Below, one piece after another: positions 35,749-48,583 of a stretch of DNA of 64,000 nt. Positions within the stretch are counted from its first letter, which is position 1. Each line of letters starts with the position of its first letter. The DNA is taken from the NCBI GenBank assembly GCA_014904845.1, contig MU119271.1, positions 1 through 64,000 on the forward strand, read 5' to 3'. This stretch comes from Acephala macrosclerotiorum. Lineage: Eukaryota > Ascomycota > Leotiomycetes > Helotiales > Mollisiaceae. The position numbers were made by a program, and so were the translations under genes. The notes beneath the pieces are model-generated. The model saw nothing but the letters and a program-made list of their open reading frames with translations. It was not told where the DNA came from and ran no database searches.

Positions 35749-38700
35749 GCGCATACAGATTCGAGCTTTGCGTGCGGGAGGAAGCATCATGTCGATCGAT
35801 TTTGCCGCCTTGGTTTGGTTTCGTTTCGTTTGTTGCAGAGAAGAGCGTTGCAGATATACACTTAGATTTCCTTATTTGCTGAGTGGGTGGAGCGATGATT
35901 GATGAATGGATGGATGATGGTGATGATGATGAGTAGATGATGGGATGTGAGCGCAGCATTAATGATCAGATCTCAGACACTGTTGTGGTTCATGCAGTAG
36001 ATCAGAAATGAAAGCACATGACCACTTCCCCTCGGAAGGTTTTGACTTATTAGCGTACGCATTTTGTTTCTTCAGAGAGTGAGGTTAGATTAGCCTCTGC
36101 AGCATTGACCCTTTTGTTCAAAATATGATGTGCTCTAAGACTTGAGGCCGAGTCTTGAAGGTGAGAAAGTTGTGGCTTCGATCACAACTTGGTGTCAAAC
36201 CAAACAAAGGCCACCAAACTAGAATGGAAGAACCTGGAAAACGGTTGCGATAAGTATGCATTTGAACATCTCAACATGCAAATTTTACAACACATAGCAC
36301 AAGATCATAGCAGTCAAACACGGAGATCCCAATATACTCGTCCTGCTGATTGAGGACTACACCTCAGCATGTACATCCGAAAGCAGTAAAAAGAAAGGAT
36401 ATGTCTTGCCCTTGTTCCTTCATCGGCAGTTTCTCACGTACTCAAGGTGCAATCTCCCTTCAAGGTCCTCTTAAGATACACAGAGCTTAGGTTAGCAACC
36501 GTGCTCGAATTCGTTAGGACCCCGCAATCTGCTCCTCCGCGGCAGCATAAATTCTTCTTTCATCACCGCCTTATGACTGCCACTAGATACTCTCAAAAAA
36601 AAAAAAAAAATTTGGTCTGTTAACATGCTTCTGGGGATCGTGATATAGAGCTTTCAACTCTTCATCGATTGCTCTGGAGATGCGATTTGCAATCTCAGAC
36701 TCAGGAAACTGCGGGGCAAATCCGGACTCGCTCAAATCAAAATTTGTAAGCAGTACAAAGAGAAATCGAAAATAAGAAAAGGCTAGATTATGGCAGCAAG
36801 GAGACGAATTGCACCCAATTTAGAATTGAGGGTTCTTCAAGTCTTGTAGCTTGATATTTGAGGTTGTTGAAATGAGATGCTCAACCACGGTCGCCTCGGG
36901 GAGCGCATGAGATTGATCGGAGAGTACACCCAAATCCGTGAGGAAACCCATGGCATTTGTATAAGATTTGTCTGAAGATAAGACATTGTGATGTAAGTGA
37001 GGCTGAGTGAGGTAGATTCGGAGGTTAAGTGGATTGGAGCTGGTGGAGGGGGTGGCTGTGATCTCTCAAAGAGGGGCAGACACAACGTGATCTCAAAAAG
37101 GGGTTCGTCCCTTTCGGGCAATTTGACAAATGAACACAAACTCAAATTTACGACCTTATCAAATCAGCCAATGCGTGCAACTTTGATGATCGACGCGAAG
37201 CGTTCGAGATCCAGATGCCACCTGTTCTCTTCCAACATCAAACATGACACTTTCAATAAACCGTCTGATATAGATTCTCGAGGGGTTTTAGTTCAAGTTT
37301 GAGGTTCACCGAAGCTTCGGTAGAAGCATGCATGCACGAAGCGGAAACGCCAGCAGGGATAAGCCTTACTTCAAACAAGCGCTTTATTTTTGAAAGAAGT
37401 TGAAACGCGGACGAGGAAGCTGACGGGGATGTGTGGAGAAACTTGTTTGAAGGGTTCGAGGCGCAGAGGTTCAATTCGAAGAGGTGGGTAAATTATTTTT
37501 GGTGGATGGATGTGGGGATGATTCGAATTGAGTATTGAAGGTTTGAATTGATCTGCGGGTGATTTTCATAATTGTTTATTAGTTGGTATATTGAGATGGT
37601 ATCGATTTTCCAAATCAAGGTTGGAATTTAATGAGGTCGGAGGTGAGATAATTTTGCATGATAGAGTTCAACTGGTGACTCTTCATCCCGACTCGTTGTG
37701 TTTGGCGAGCGCTTTTGAGATGAAGTCTCTAACTTGACGTTGTCGCAATTGTTCGGTTGAAGCTGAGGTTCGTTGAGCAATTGGCGGCGCTGAGACTGAT
37801 GGTTTGCAGTTGGGAGATTTCCCGGGATATGCGTAGAGAGAGTGATGCAGTTTATGGTTCTTGTTCTGTATAGTTTTCGCATCTGTGGTGACCAAGGTAT
37901 CGCCTTGGCTTGATTCCACGTCATGACTCTCTTGGAGACTATTTTCGAGTCTATTCGCACTGCAGGTTTGTAATTTTCGAGAATTCGACGAGACAAGTAC
38001 TTCCAGGTCGCGTGACTTCCTCGGGAACAATAACCGCCCTGTACTCTGCATCCGATTTTGCTGTCAGCAGCTAAATGATGGCATTAATCTCGAACCACCA
38101 GGTACGCTATCAAAGGTCGTGCTTCGACTGGCGTGGTATCGGCGGCAACAAAGAAACACTGACAGGTCTGATGTTGCCTTTCATCTGAACATGAGTAGCC
38201 ATGCTCAATGATTCAATACAATACCAAAACCTTAGTGTGTAGATGCATTGGAGAGGTTGCCTCAGATGGGGAGTACGTACTGGTTCAGCGGTACTTCAGA
38301 AACTGTGACAGCTCTAGCCTTTCGTCTGAATGTATGCAGAACATGGCCGTGATGCTTCAATGACACAACTCCTAAAGCCTGTAGCCGGTACTCGCATGGC
38401 GGTGTCTACTTCAGATCTGGATTTGTGCTGGGTCGCGGCAATTTAGAAACATTGATAAATAATCGTCCGTGTCCTGTCCCAGCCATCTGTATTTGGCAGG
38501 AGGGAGGGCCGTCGTTATATGAGAGGAGTGACTGGTAAATATAAGATTACAATAGCTGCGATAATAGCAAATACAGTACAATTGCAGCTTCCCCCGCCTT
38601 TCGATGCCGCTCAGGCTAATAATGAATATCGTAAAGTATCACGACCTGGTGTTGCTCATAAATGATGATCGCTAGCCCCGCTGCCCCCTGTGATTGGTGC

Positions 38701-39499
38701 TGTTACAATAAAAGACCTGGCCCACCCCTGGCGTAGGCTAAGCACCCAAACAGCCTAGCTCCTGTTCTTTCGAAATGAAGCATCCCTTTCTGGACAGGAC
38801 GCTCGTTTCTCACTCTCCGTATCAGTTCCTCTCTCAATTACTTCTTCTCCTTCTCCTCAACCTTTCTTGCTTCCTCCAAAGCCTCTTCTTTGGTTCTTCA
38901 CCAATGCCCACACTCATTATCTAGCTGCTCTTCTTCGCTGCTTGATCCTTTCTTCATCTTCTACCATTTATTTTACTCTTTATTGAAAGGACCACCACAC
39001 TCGCTCAACCTTCCATCGTCCTATTCGCCCAGCTCTTTGTTCGTGCGAATCCATTGAACCACTCCAGATACCAGCAGACGATATCCATTGTCCTCGAACC
39101 CTTCGAATACCTGCAGATACCCGAGTATCTGCCTTTGAACCTCGAGATCTGTCGCAGATGTTCTTCGCTTCGACTTCGATTTAACCCATACTTGTATACA
39201 TACTACAGTACTTAATTTATACAAGCAGATTTGTTTATATCAAACGTTTCCACAGCCGATTGTCCATCTTCGACACTTAATCGACTCTCGACTCGCACGA
39301 ACTTCTGCCGATTCGATTTATACATTCATTCGCTGTCAATTGTTCGCTTTTGAACGACCGACTCCTTCGACCGAACGCTACTTTTGATACTACAATCACC
39401 ACACCTAGTGCCTTTCTCAGGCACTTTTAATCCTTCAAAACGGCTGTACTATCATCTATCGTGCGGGACAATTTTGTCCTGCCGCCTCATCTTCTCGGG
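35749..39499. other. Unusually long (3.75 kb) intergenic region
   Basis: No gene with splice or domain support was found on either strand. It contains GAT-rich simple sequence (about 35885-35945), a 14-base A run near 36600, and a strongly pyrimidine-rich tract at 38790-39460 that is probably the promoter and long 5' UTR of the downstream RNA-binding protein gene. Minus-strand frames at 36.8-37.1 and 37.6-38.05 kb look non-coding, although a small gene or ncRNA cannot be excluded. Confidence 0.45.
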
Positions 39500-42019
39500 A
39501 TGCAGGAGACTCAAGTAGCCAACCCGCAGAATGGCCCTGGTGCGGCCACCGCCAGCAGATTCCCAGGACATGCCTCGAAGCCTTCGAATAGCGACACCGG
39601 TTTCTCCCACGGAGCATACAGCTCGAACCAGTTTTCAATGGGTGGATATGGGGACAGACATCCGCGAAGAGCGAATATTCCTTCGATTAACACACAAACA
39701 ATGAACCAGCAAGGTCAGAACGATATGCAAACACCTGGCACCGCGTTTGATATGCAATTCACGCCCTTACTGCCATCTCAATTGCTACTCGGTTCTCCCT
39801 TCCAGCCAGGAACGCCAGCCGCGTTCGCGAGTCCTCAATTCCAGAACTACGCCACGTTCCAGCACCAACAGAACAACCAGCAGCAACAGCAAAATCAGAA
39901 CATGGCCAGTCCTCTTTCTCCTCAGCTTTACCAGACCCTTGTCTCACCTTCCACCTATGGAGCGCCACAATTCTACAATCCTCAATCTCCAACGGGTGGC
40001 TTTGCAACCATGAACAACCAAATGCAACAAATGTCAATCCAACCTTCGTCCCCGGTACAAATGTCCCCTGGTCTTGTTTCGGGTACTAGCAGAACCGTTT
40101 ACCTGGGAAACATTCCTCCGGAAACATCTGCCGAGGAGATCCTCGGACACGTGCGCAGTGGTCAGATTGAGTCTGTCAGGCTTTTGCCAGACAAGAACTG
40201 TGCTTTCATTTCCTTCTTGGATGGAAGCTCCGCAACTCACTTTCATTCCGATGCTATCTTGAAGAAGCTCTCGATCCGCGGACAGGACATCAAGGTTGGA
40301 TGGGGAAAGCCGTCACAGGTACCAACTTCTGTCGCCCTCGCTGTCCAACAGTCGGGTGCTTCGAGGAATGTGTACTTGGGCAACTTGGATGAGAATGTTA
40401 CGGAGGATGAGTTGCGAGAGGATTTGAGCAAGTTCGGCCCAATTGACACAGTCAAGATTGTCCGTGAAAAGGCAATTGGCTTCGTCCACTTCTTGTCGAT
40501 TGGGAACGCGATCAAGGCTGTCTCTCAGCTTCCACAGGAGCCAAAGTGGCAATCACCTCGTCGCGTGTACTACGGAAAGGATCGATGCGCGTATGTCTCG
40601 AAGACACAACAGCAGAATGCAGCTCAATACCTCGGTATCGCACCAGGATACGCTCATGTCCTCAACGGTGCTGACCGTGACCTCATCTCCAATGCTCTTG
40701 CTCAACAATCTGTCGCCGCCGCCGCTGTCGCTACCACCGCTGGCGGTATCAACAACTTAGGCAACCGCACAGTCTACTTGGGAAATATTCATCCCGAAAC
40801 CACAATTGAAGAAATTTGTAATGTTGTCAGAGGTGGACTTCTACACCACATTCGATATATACCCGACAAGCATATCTGCTTCGTCACCTTTATTGACCCT
40901 ACTTCTGCCGCTTCTTTCTACGCCTTAAGCAACTTGCAAGGATTAATGATTCACAACAGGAGGCTGAAGATTGGATGGGGAAAGCACTCGGGTGCGCTTC
41001 CAGCTGCCATTGCTCTTGCTGTCAGTGGTGGTGCTTCGAGAAACGTTTACATTGGCAACTTGGACGAGTCGTGGAGCGAGGAGAGGCTGAGACAGGACTT
41101 CTCCGAGTATGGTGAGATTGAGCTTGTCAACACTCTTCGTGAGAAGAGCTGTGCATTCGTTAACTTCACCAACATCGCGAATGCTATCAAGGCCATCGAA
41201 GCTATCCGTGGCAAGGATGAATACCGTCGATTCAAGGTCAACTTTGGCAAGGATAGATGTGGCAACCCACCTCGCCAAGTCCAACAAAGCCAACAGTCAC
41301 CTCGTAACGATGGTGTTAACTCACCACCTCCCAACAGCGGTGGGCTCCAGCCAAGCCAGAACGGAAGCTCGCCAACGGGATCTCAAGCACCTGGTTCAGC
41401 GAACGGTTCAGGTCCAAGCTTCCCATCCGCACCTACTCCTTCCACCATTCTCAACGCTGGCAGCAACAACCCCCTCACCATGTACTTGAACCAAGTCTCT
41501 CAGCAAGCTCAGCAACAACAACAGCAGCAACTTGACCCGTATGCCGTTGCTCAACTTCAGCAACAACAGCAACAGGTGTTGCAAGCCCAGCAAGCCGCTT
41601 TGTACAACAACTCGCCGAATATTGATGCTCTTGACATCCCACAATCCAATCAAGGAATGGGTCACCAACAATCAGCCAGTATCAGTGGCATGAACGGCTT
41701 CCAGAACTCGTCCAGCGGTGCTCCTACCATGAACGGCTTGCTGGCACCATCAAACGCACGTGGTCAACATAACCGTGCTGTTAGCTTGCCAGTGTTCGCC
41801 CAACAAATTAACGGTCAATTCCAAGATCAGAATGGCATGAACAGCAATGGCGAGCAACAGCGACGAGGTCACCAATACCAGAGTTCATTCTCGGGTGGTC
41901 TCGGCAACGGGAACGGCAGTGGACCATTCAGCAACACCTATGGACTCGCAATTCAAGACGGGAGCATGAACATGAACGGGCTCAACGGCTGGGCAGAGGA
42001 GGAAGTTGTAGGAAATTAG
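39500..42019 (+). CDS. nrd1: Four-RRM RNA-binding protein, Nrd1/MSSP-like
   Basis: The single exon encodes 839 residues. The frame is open 13 codons further upstream only from a GTG, so the ATG at 39500 is chosen. Four RRMs start near residues 198, 289, 423 and 514. RNP2/RNP1 pairs are visible: VYLGNI/NCAFISF, VYLGNL/AIGFVHF, VYLGNI/HICFVTF and VYIGNL/SCAFVNF. Odd and even RRMs are more alike (..VGWGK/IGWGK against YGKDRC/FGKDRC), so the tandem is a duplicated pair. The amino-terminal 195 residues and C-terminal 240 residues are Gln/Asn/Ser-rich, prion-like and disordered. In S. pombe Nrd1 binds mRNAs and delays differentiation; orthology here is inferred. Confidence 0.85.
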   Translation: MQETQVANPQNGPGAATASRFPGHASKPSNSDTGFSHGAYSSNQFSMGGYGDRHPRRANIPSINTQTMNQQGQNDMQTPGTAFDMQFTPLLPSQLLLGSPFQPGTPAAFASPQFQNYATFQHQQNNQQQQQNQNMASPLSPQLYQTLVSPSTYGAPQFYNPQSPTGGFATMNNQMQQMSIQPSSPVQMSPGLVSGTSRTVYLGNIPPETSAEEILGHVRSGQIESVRLLPDKNCAFISFLDGSSATHFHSDAILKKLSIRGQDIKVGWGKPSQVPTSVALAVQQSGASRNVYLGNLDENVTEDELREDLSKFGPIDTVKIVREKAIGFVHFLSIGNAIKAVSQLPQEPKWQSPRRVYYGKDRCAYVSKTQQQNAAQYLGIAPGYAHVLNGADRDLISNALAQQSVAAAAVATTAGGINNLGNRTVYLGNIHPETTIEEICNVVRGGLLHHIRYIPDKHICFVTFIDPTSAASFYALSNLQGLMIHNRRLKIGWGKHSGALPAAIALAVSGGASRNVYIGNLDESWSEERLRQDFSEYGEIELVNTLREKSCAFVNFTNIANAIKAIEAIRGKDEYRRFKVNFGKDRCGNPPRQVQQSQQSPRNDGVNSPPPNSGGLQPSQNGSSPTGSQAPGSANGSGPSFPSAPTPSTILNAGSNNPLTMYLNQVSQQAQQQQQQQLDPYAVAQLQQQQQQVLQAQQAALYNNSPNIDALDIPQSNQGMGHQQSASISGMNGFQNSSSGAPTMNGLLAPSNARGQHNRAVSLPVFAQQINGQFQDQNGMNSNGEQQRRGHQYQSSFSGGLGNGNGSGPFSNTYGLAIQDGSMNMNGLNGWAEEEVVGN

Positions 42020-42696
42020 AGAGATGACCGAGAGATTCGGCAGGAGATTTGGGTGTTCGGATCTGCATGGATACTGTGTTGTAATACCTTCCTTCATGTG
42101 TTTGCTTTTTTCTTTTCAAACTTTTTTCATCTTCTATCGTCATCCAGAAAGAGCCTTCTTCTTCGTCGTATCTTCGGTCGTTGTTTTGCGTTTGCCGGGA
42201 TCATATCAGGAGCGAAGAGTTCAAAGCAAGCAAGAAAGCAAAGCAAAATGCAAGGTCTTTTTTATAGACCTGTTGGGTAGCGAGAGATGCGTGGAGTGTG
42301 TGGTAGTGGATTGTACTAGTAAAGATGTGAATTGGATGCTGTGTCGGAACAGAATTGTGTCTTTATTGGTGCTTTTGTGAGATCCTGTAAATGCTGCTTT
42401 CCGCTGATGTTTTTGTCGCCTGGTGTCGGATTACCCGACAACATTTTATTCTCAACGCTGCTTTTCGCTGATGTACTCGTCGTCCGATAGCGAATGTCCG
42501 TACGTCTTTCATCTTTCACAAGATGTGGAGGTATAATATGACGTTCATGCATTCAGAGACCATGCTTGTTATTTTCATTACCACGCCGATGCCAGACCTA
42601 TCCTATTTCCACCCATACTAATTCAAACAAAGTAATCCCATATCCGTTCTCATCTTCCATATTCCATTACCCTCGTGGATTATCATCTCCTCTCCT
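42020..42696. other. Convergent intergenic / 3' UTRs
   Basis: This is the 3' flank of the RRM gene and of the minus-strand small protein gene. It contains a 30-bp imperfect direct repeat (next entry) and a T-rich stretch near 42100; no gene. Confidence 0.45.
42393..42486. repeat. 30-bp imperfect direct repeat
   Basis: gctgctttccgctgatgttt at 42393 recurs as gctgcttttcgctgatgtac at 42457, each followed by a tcgtc-like end. The two copies are 64 bp apart. Confidence 0.65.
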
Positions 42697-43372
42697 TTAC
42701 TCGCAGGTGGTTACCTTGTACTCAACGGTATCGTTTCCTGTTTTCCAGACTTTGGGCTTAAAGTCCATGTAGACGAGCTATTCAATCAACCATTAGCATA
42801 ATCCTCAACTTCTCAACCCCGTCCATAGCTTTTTCTCTTCTCCGCCACCACCATCATCTTCCTTCTATATTCCTCCTTCCTCAGAAACACCACCTCAAGC
42901 CCCCACCCCTCTAGAACATTCATGCCCTTGAAACAAGAAAAGCAGAACTCACCTCCCCCTTCTCAGGAGTCCACTCCCCATTAGTATCCCTATAATACAC
43001 CAACTCGCTGCTTCCTGCATCGCGCACCTCAACAGTGGTATGTGAGATTGTTCCTTCAGTTGACCATTCGATCTTGTAGCAGGTGGATTTGGTGACTAGG
43101 AAGGGTTTTGTGCAGCGTTGGTTGCCGTCTTTGTCGAGGCAGGTTTCGAGGGCGTAGTCCATTATGCTGCCGCTTGCTACTTCGCTGGCTTGGGGGTGTT
43201 AGTTTTGGGTTCTATGGGAGTGGAGGATGTTCAAGGAAAGATTGGGACTTTTGAGGTCGATGGAAGGAGATGGGTGAAGGGGGAAAAGGAGAGGGGAAGA
43301 CGTACGTTTAGTTAAAGCTCCAGTCAAAGCCAGACCGGCTGTGAGGAGAGATTGTCCTGATGGGATGTACAT
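42697..43372 (-). CDS. Small four-cysteine protein, possibly secreted
   Basis: Exons 43372-43306, 43188-42953 and 42777-42697 join in phase to 127 residues. Intron 1 has an ACTAAC branch and an AAG acceptor; intron 2 has GTGAGT..ATAG ends. The amino terminus (MYIPSGQSLLTAGLALTGALT) is hydrophobic and may be a weak signal peptide or anchor. The mature part has four Cys (ALETC, NQRC, KSTC and the C-terminal TTC) in a probable small beta-rich domain (KIEWSTEGTISHTTVEVRD, VYYRDTNGEWTPEKGE). Size and even Cys count fit a secreted effector-like protein, but no family was recognised. Confidence 0.65.
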
Positions 43373-44531
43373 GTTGACTTCGGGGTTCGATTCGCTCTGG
43401 AAGATGTCGATAGATGTATGGTGGATTGAAGATTAGAATGTGGAGAGGCAAATCAATTTGTTTTGTACTCAAGCTAACTAAGCTTACGATGAGGAGTTGC
43501 CTGCTACTAGCTCAAACAAACAGTGCAATGACGATGCGTGGCTGCGCGAGAATGTTGTTCCGTCCTCGCGTCGTCGATGTCATCGAGCAGTAGCGGCACG
43601 TGATTGGTTTAGATCCTTGAGTAATGAGCGAGGTTGAGGAGAACAGAAGGAGAGAATAGCAGGGTGCGAAGCTGGAGGGGAAGATTAAAGCAGGCCTGTA
43701 TCTTGTAGGCAAGCTTTACATCTCGAAGAGACCCTCTATCTTTTGCTCTCTTCGACTCTTCACTTAAAGAGCGTGAAGAGCCATGATGTCATCGAGACAA
43801 CTTTGAAACATTATCCTTTTGAAAACGCAAAGATCAAGGGAAACGAGAGAGAAATTGGAGATCCAGTTCAAAGAGAAGCTTCTTTTATATATATCTATAG
43901 CTCTTATCTCTACCCCATATTCCAAAGATAAGACCATGCTGGCGATCTCCTTCCCCTGGCCGTTCCTGCATTAGCCGAGTCTTCCTCCTGACTCGAGTCG
44001 TGAAAGCCGAGCTAAATGGACCGTCAATCAGCGTATCCGTCAAGACTTTCGAACTCGATCGTAAAGAATATCGTCAGATATTCGTCCGAATAGTATTCTT
44101 GATACACGAGTGTTATGTATTGTAAGGTAACGATTTCCTTTCGAAATTCCACGTCACTCTGTTACGTATGTTTCATGAGAACTTGCCATATTAAAATTCT
44201 ATTTTCCCTCGCTCTCCCATGGCAATGTGAGGGAACAGGAGGAATATGTAGGAAAACGACCTGCAATTTTACCAGCCCAATTATAGCTCTGTCGAGATAT
44301 CAAAATTTCATCTGAAGACTGTCATCGCCAATGGCCCAATATCCCAAGCGGGTTACAGCAACCAAATCACCACTGCATACCGCAGTCCATATTTTACGCT
44401 GTTCATTCTTCATCGGACCTTCATCTTCAAGCTAGCGTCTTCGGATAATATGCCAACAAAGAACATCGGGTGCAGAAGATCATCCAAAGCGCTTCGCAGC
44501 CATCCCATCAAAAGTGAACGGCACATGTCTG
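43373..44531. other. Intergenic, no gene recognised
   Basis: This is 1.16 kb between the small Cys protein (upstream side) and the 3' end of the NLR gene. Nothing was supported on either strand. Confidence 0.4.
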
Positions 44532-47500
44532 TCACTGGACACAACAATGCTCGCCGAACTTTTCTCTTCGTGGTTTAGGAACCTTCAAATTAGGCGAGCT
44601 TAGCATGAAGTTTTCATGCATATCCTCCGTTCGTGGCTTAGCAACCGCATGTGAATTTGGCTTTACCTCTTCGTTCATATCCTCCTTTCGTGGCTTGGAA
44701 ATCTTCAGACTAGGCGATTTTGGCTTCACCTCTTCATTCATGTCTTCTCTTCGTAGCTCGGCGGACTTCAACAGCTGCGCCTTCAGCTTGGATTCTTCAA
44801 GCGAGGGCCACGATTCCTTAGCAGGACGAGTCGAACGCAAATATTGCTTGGCCTCAGCGTCGTACTTCAGTAAAACTGAAATCACATCAGGGCTGACAAA
44901 TGTCTCCCAATTACCCTGGGAACTTCGAGCATAGCTAAGGAGAGAAGGGCTATGATTCCAGCCAATCATTACGTTGTTCTGTGATAGTTTGGCATCAAGG
45001 TAACGGTAGAGTCCATGCTGAGAAGCAAGTGTCATCATTGGTTCCTTGCGCTGGAAAAACTCATCTCGATTTGCGCTGAAACGGGTATCGCTGCATATCT
45101 GGCACAATGTCGTGCCAAATTCGTCAAGAACTTCTGGTTGGGCGGTTTGGGTCTCCTGTTCTGCGCGATAAGCCCAAATCATGGCTTCCTCGGTCAGTGC
45201 CCAGGGTGGTCGCTCAGCAATTCTTGCGGCATCTAAGGCTTTAAGTGTCAGTAGATGTGCTTTGAGAATTGCGAAACTGGGCTTGAAAGCATCCTTCGTC
45301 TGACCACCTGTTTCGTCTTCTAGGCCTTGACGAGTCTCCCTGAGCTCCATATAGTCTTTGACAGTTCTGTGGAGGTAGGATACGGTCATATCTGGAGAAA
45401 CAATCGTTGTTTGAGGATTCCGATGTCCATATTGTACTTCAAGGAGCCCACCACAACGAGTCCTAAGGCGGATTTCCATATCTTTGCAGCGCTCGACAGC
45501 CTGATCTCTCTTCAAGAAACCGACTTTGGCCTGCAATGCAAGGGTAGCATCTCTATCTAAAGCGAATGAAAGCATGAGTACGGTGAGTTGTTTCGTTGCT
45601 CGCCCAGAGAATAAGCTTAAGCTCTCATCCTGATTTCGAAAAGCTGCTCCGACCAGCTGGAACAGTCGCGCCGCCTCTTGTCTGTACACTTTATCGACTT
45701 TAAAAATCATATGATGATAGAGATCGTCTAACTCTTCAGGCAATTCCCGCAGTCGCATGCGAAGATAATGTATATCGTCGTATTTGCCAAGTCCGCTTAG
45801 GAGGGACGATACCACAAGCCGTACCCAAAGAAAGACGCCGCTTGCTGCATTACCGATCTCCTCGATAAGCTCTTTTGTGGCTTCGGGCTCCTTGTCGTTC
45901 AGGCGCTGCATTCTAACATTCTTTTCGAGCCTATCGTGAATATATTCTCGTATGTCTGGTAAGGTTAAATCTTGTAGTCGGAGACCTGGCAGAGTTGCAA
46001 ACGCATCTTCAAAAGCCTGGTGTGGCCGGCTGGAGCAGCAGATCTTCACATTTTCAGAAATCGTCACTTGGCTAAAAAGCCCAGCGATATCGTCTTCATT
46101 GCCTTCATACTCGTCGAGGCCGTCGATGAAAAGGCAAAGCTTCAAAGACGTGCTCGTTTGCGAAATGAGAGCTCTAAAAGCCAAGTCCAGTGTCGAGAAT
46201 TCCCAGGATTCGCGCTATAACCTCGTCAATGGGAATTATAGCCTAGGGCGAGATTGCTCAGAAGGAGAGACTCACTGGAGAATGACGGCCTAGGCATTCT
46301 GCCGAATATCTCGCAGCCCACTGCGCGGGCAGCACTGTAGGTAACAGTTCTGGGTATTGACTCAGTATATCGTACAACAACGATCGAAGAAGCCCAGCCT
46401 GAGAACGTTGTTGTTTCATGCCACTGTTCCAGAAAAAGAATCGACTGATGCAGAGTTTCGAGTCACCTACCCAATTTCGCAACAACGATGAGGTCCTGTG
46501 GTGGTTGACAATGTACTTCATTAAGGTGGACTTTCCAGACCCCGCTTTACCATTGATCCAGTAAATGCCTTTCCCAACCTTGAGCCAATCCCCAAAGCTG
46601 TCCCACCGCCTGCCCTGAGCGTATTGGTTTGTATCTTCGGTATGTCGAAAAATCCAAGCGAATGTCGTGGCGTGAGATTCCTCCACGGCCTCAAACCGTG
46701 CAGTAATTGACGGAAAGTTTAGGCTGTTAAGAACCTCATTGCAAACCACTTCTCGTATTTCCTCGTCTGTCTCCCTGATCTTAGCTAGGACGTGACCACC
46801 ATCTTGATTGATCGAAGTGAGAGCAAGTTGTTGGAACACATCTACAATGATCCTCTTGTTGGTATCTTCCCGACTAGCCAGAACCACCTCGGCTCGGTCG
46901 AGCAGCGTAGAAAGTGCAGATATTTGTGCTTGGAGTCCACGATCATCAGAGGCATTATGATTGACGAGAGCGGCAGCAATTTCTTTGTTCGCAGCATCGA
47001 GACGATCAAAACGTTCGGATTGTTGCAAGAACTTCAAGTCGACTCGTTTACTAGAAGAACAAGGGTCAGTATTCAATCGCTGTGACCGCTATAGAAGCTG
47101 AAATGACGAGACTTGGCTCGAAAGCTTACCTAAGGGATTGTATGATACGGGAGTCTATCTGGCTTCGATACTCTTTCAACCGTTCCTTGATATTAAGCAG
47201 TTCTTCTTTGGTCCAGATACTCTGAAATGCTGCCGTCAACGTTGGCCATATATTCCGACCTAGTTTGTTCTTCTCCGGAGCCTTAAGTTTGTCCAAGCGT
47301 GCGAGGAGGTCGCGTGCCAAGTCATCGCATCCTTCACAAATGCTTTCTAGCAGAATATCATCTTCCGTCAACGTCGCAGATTCATCGGGCGCACATAGGG
47401 TTCGTCGAAGTTTGACTGTAAAGTCGAGGATATCGTTGGTGGCTGAGGATGCCTGGGCATGAACGTCTAATTCGCCCTTCTTGTATAGTTGAACGCTCGC

Positions 47501-47575
47501 CGTTATGAGCTTGCTACTGAAATCCACGAACTGCACGACAGTGCCTGCCACAGAGAGAGCTGTTAGCGGATCCAT
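44532..47575 (-). CDS. NACHT-type NLR (STAND) protein with C-terminal repeats and CaaX
   Basis: Three exons (47575-47130, 47050-46276, 46214-44532) join exactly in phase to 967 residues. Residues 1-150 are the helical amino-terminal domain typical of fungal NLRs (MDPLTALSVAGTVVQFVDF). The NTPase has Walker A GKAGSGKST (316-324), a Walker B region LCLFIDGLDEYEG (about 433-445) and a sensor-like CCSSRPHQAFEDAF. There are no ankyrin, WD or TPR repeats. Instead the tail, about 888-960, holds three close copies and one degenerate copy of a 19-20-residue unit with core KPR.EDMNEEVKP. The protein ends HCCVQ, so CCVQ fits a CaaX farnesylation box. A role in heterokaryon or xenorecognition is inferred from the class. 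Confidence 0.88.
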
Positions 47576-48583
47576 TGGACTGTGCCTGCGCTTTGGAGTT
47601 CAACACTACCTGATATAGTACGATCGAGAATCTATGAGGCTCGCGTGGGCTGCCAGCCTCATCATGGGCCCAATTCTTCTCCATCCTATGAGAGTGAAGT
47701 AGATGGCTTCAAATCGGTGTTCAGCTGATAGCCAGAGCTGCAGACAAGATGCAAAGAAGCGGGGTGCTGTTCAGTCCACAAGTCAACATAACCAATCAAG
47801 TCAATCGCCATTTTCAGGATGTTTGCCGAGCTCCTCGCCGCTGAAGAATAACCATACTGTAGCCCTATAGTCTGTGTTCAATAAGGCGATTCATACATAT
47901 TCAACGGTCAAAGGAAAGTTGAATTGAAAGAAAGCATCCGGTGCCGACTTCGAGGTGTTTCCCGCTGCCGTCGGGCTGTGAAAGAATCTATATTCAGCAC
48001 GTGATATACACTATTCATCTTTCCAAAAAGTGACGTGGCAGACTCTTACATAGAGCATCTTTAATAAGAAAAACATAAAAGATACACTTCCAGTCCGCTG
48101 CAAAAGGTATCGAGCACCTGTTCGGATTCCAGCTCCCTTCAAAATCCGAGCCAACTTCTTCGCTAATCAGATCTCATGCGGGCTCAAATTAAACCGCTTT
48201 CACGATCGCGAGTCATGCACATCGTGATTTGCTCCGGGGGCATATGGCATGACTTTCTCCTCTACAATTTCGACGTGAAGGCTTTCAAGTTCGTCCGATT
48301 GCGACTCGAAAGAAACACACAATCAGGCGGACCAAGATGGTGGTATATAAAAGCCGTCTGGTAGTCAATGCTATGGCGATGAATTATTTGAGACAAGCGC
48401 GCAAAAAGAAAAGCGCTTCATCACTTTCTCGAACTTCACATCCTCTCTCAGTAACCCATCATCACTTCATATTTCAACTTTCTTCCCTTCTTCCTCTCAA
48501 ACAGTTTCGTTGTCGAGTTCTCGAAATTCTCAACCATTGAAAGCTAACACCGCCCCTAATCCTCACCACCACCACTACCAAAC
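47576..48583. promoter_or_regulatory. Divergent intergenic region (NLR / SDR)
   Basis: About 1 kb lies between divergent start codons and presumably contains both promoters. The plus-strand frames at 48176-48540 overlap the pyrimidine-rich leader of the SDR and have no support. Confidence 0.4.

Noticed and set aside
37628..38051. Minus-strand frames in the long intergenic gap
   Set aside because: Low-complexity, no plausible start with promoter, no domain, and two overlapping frames are equally open.
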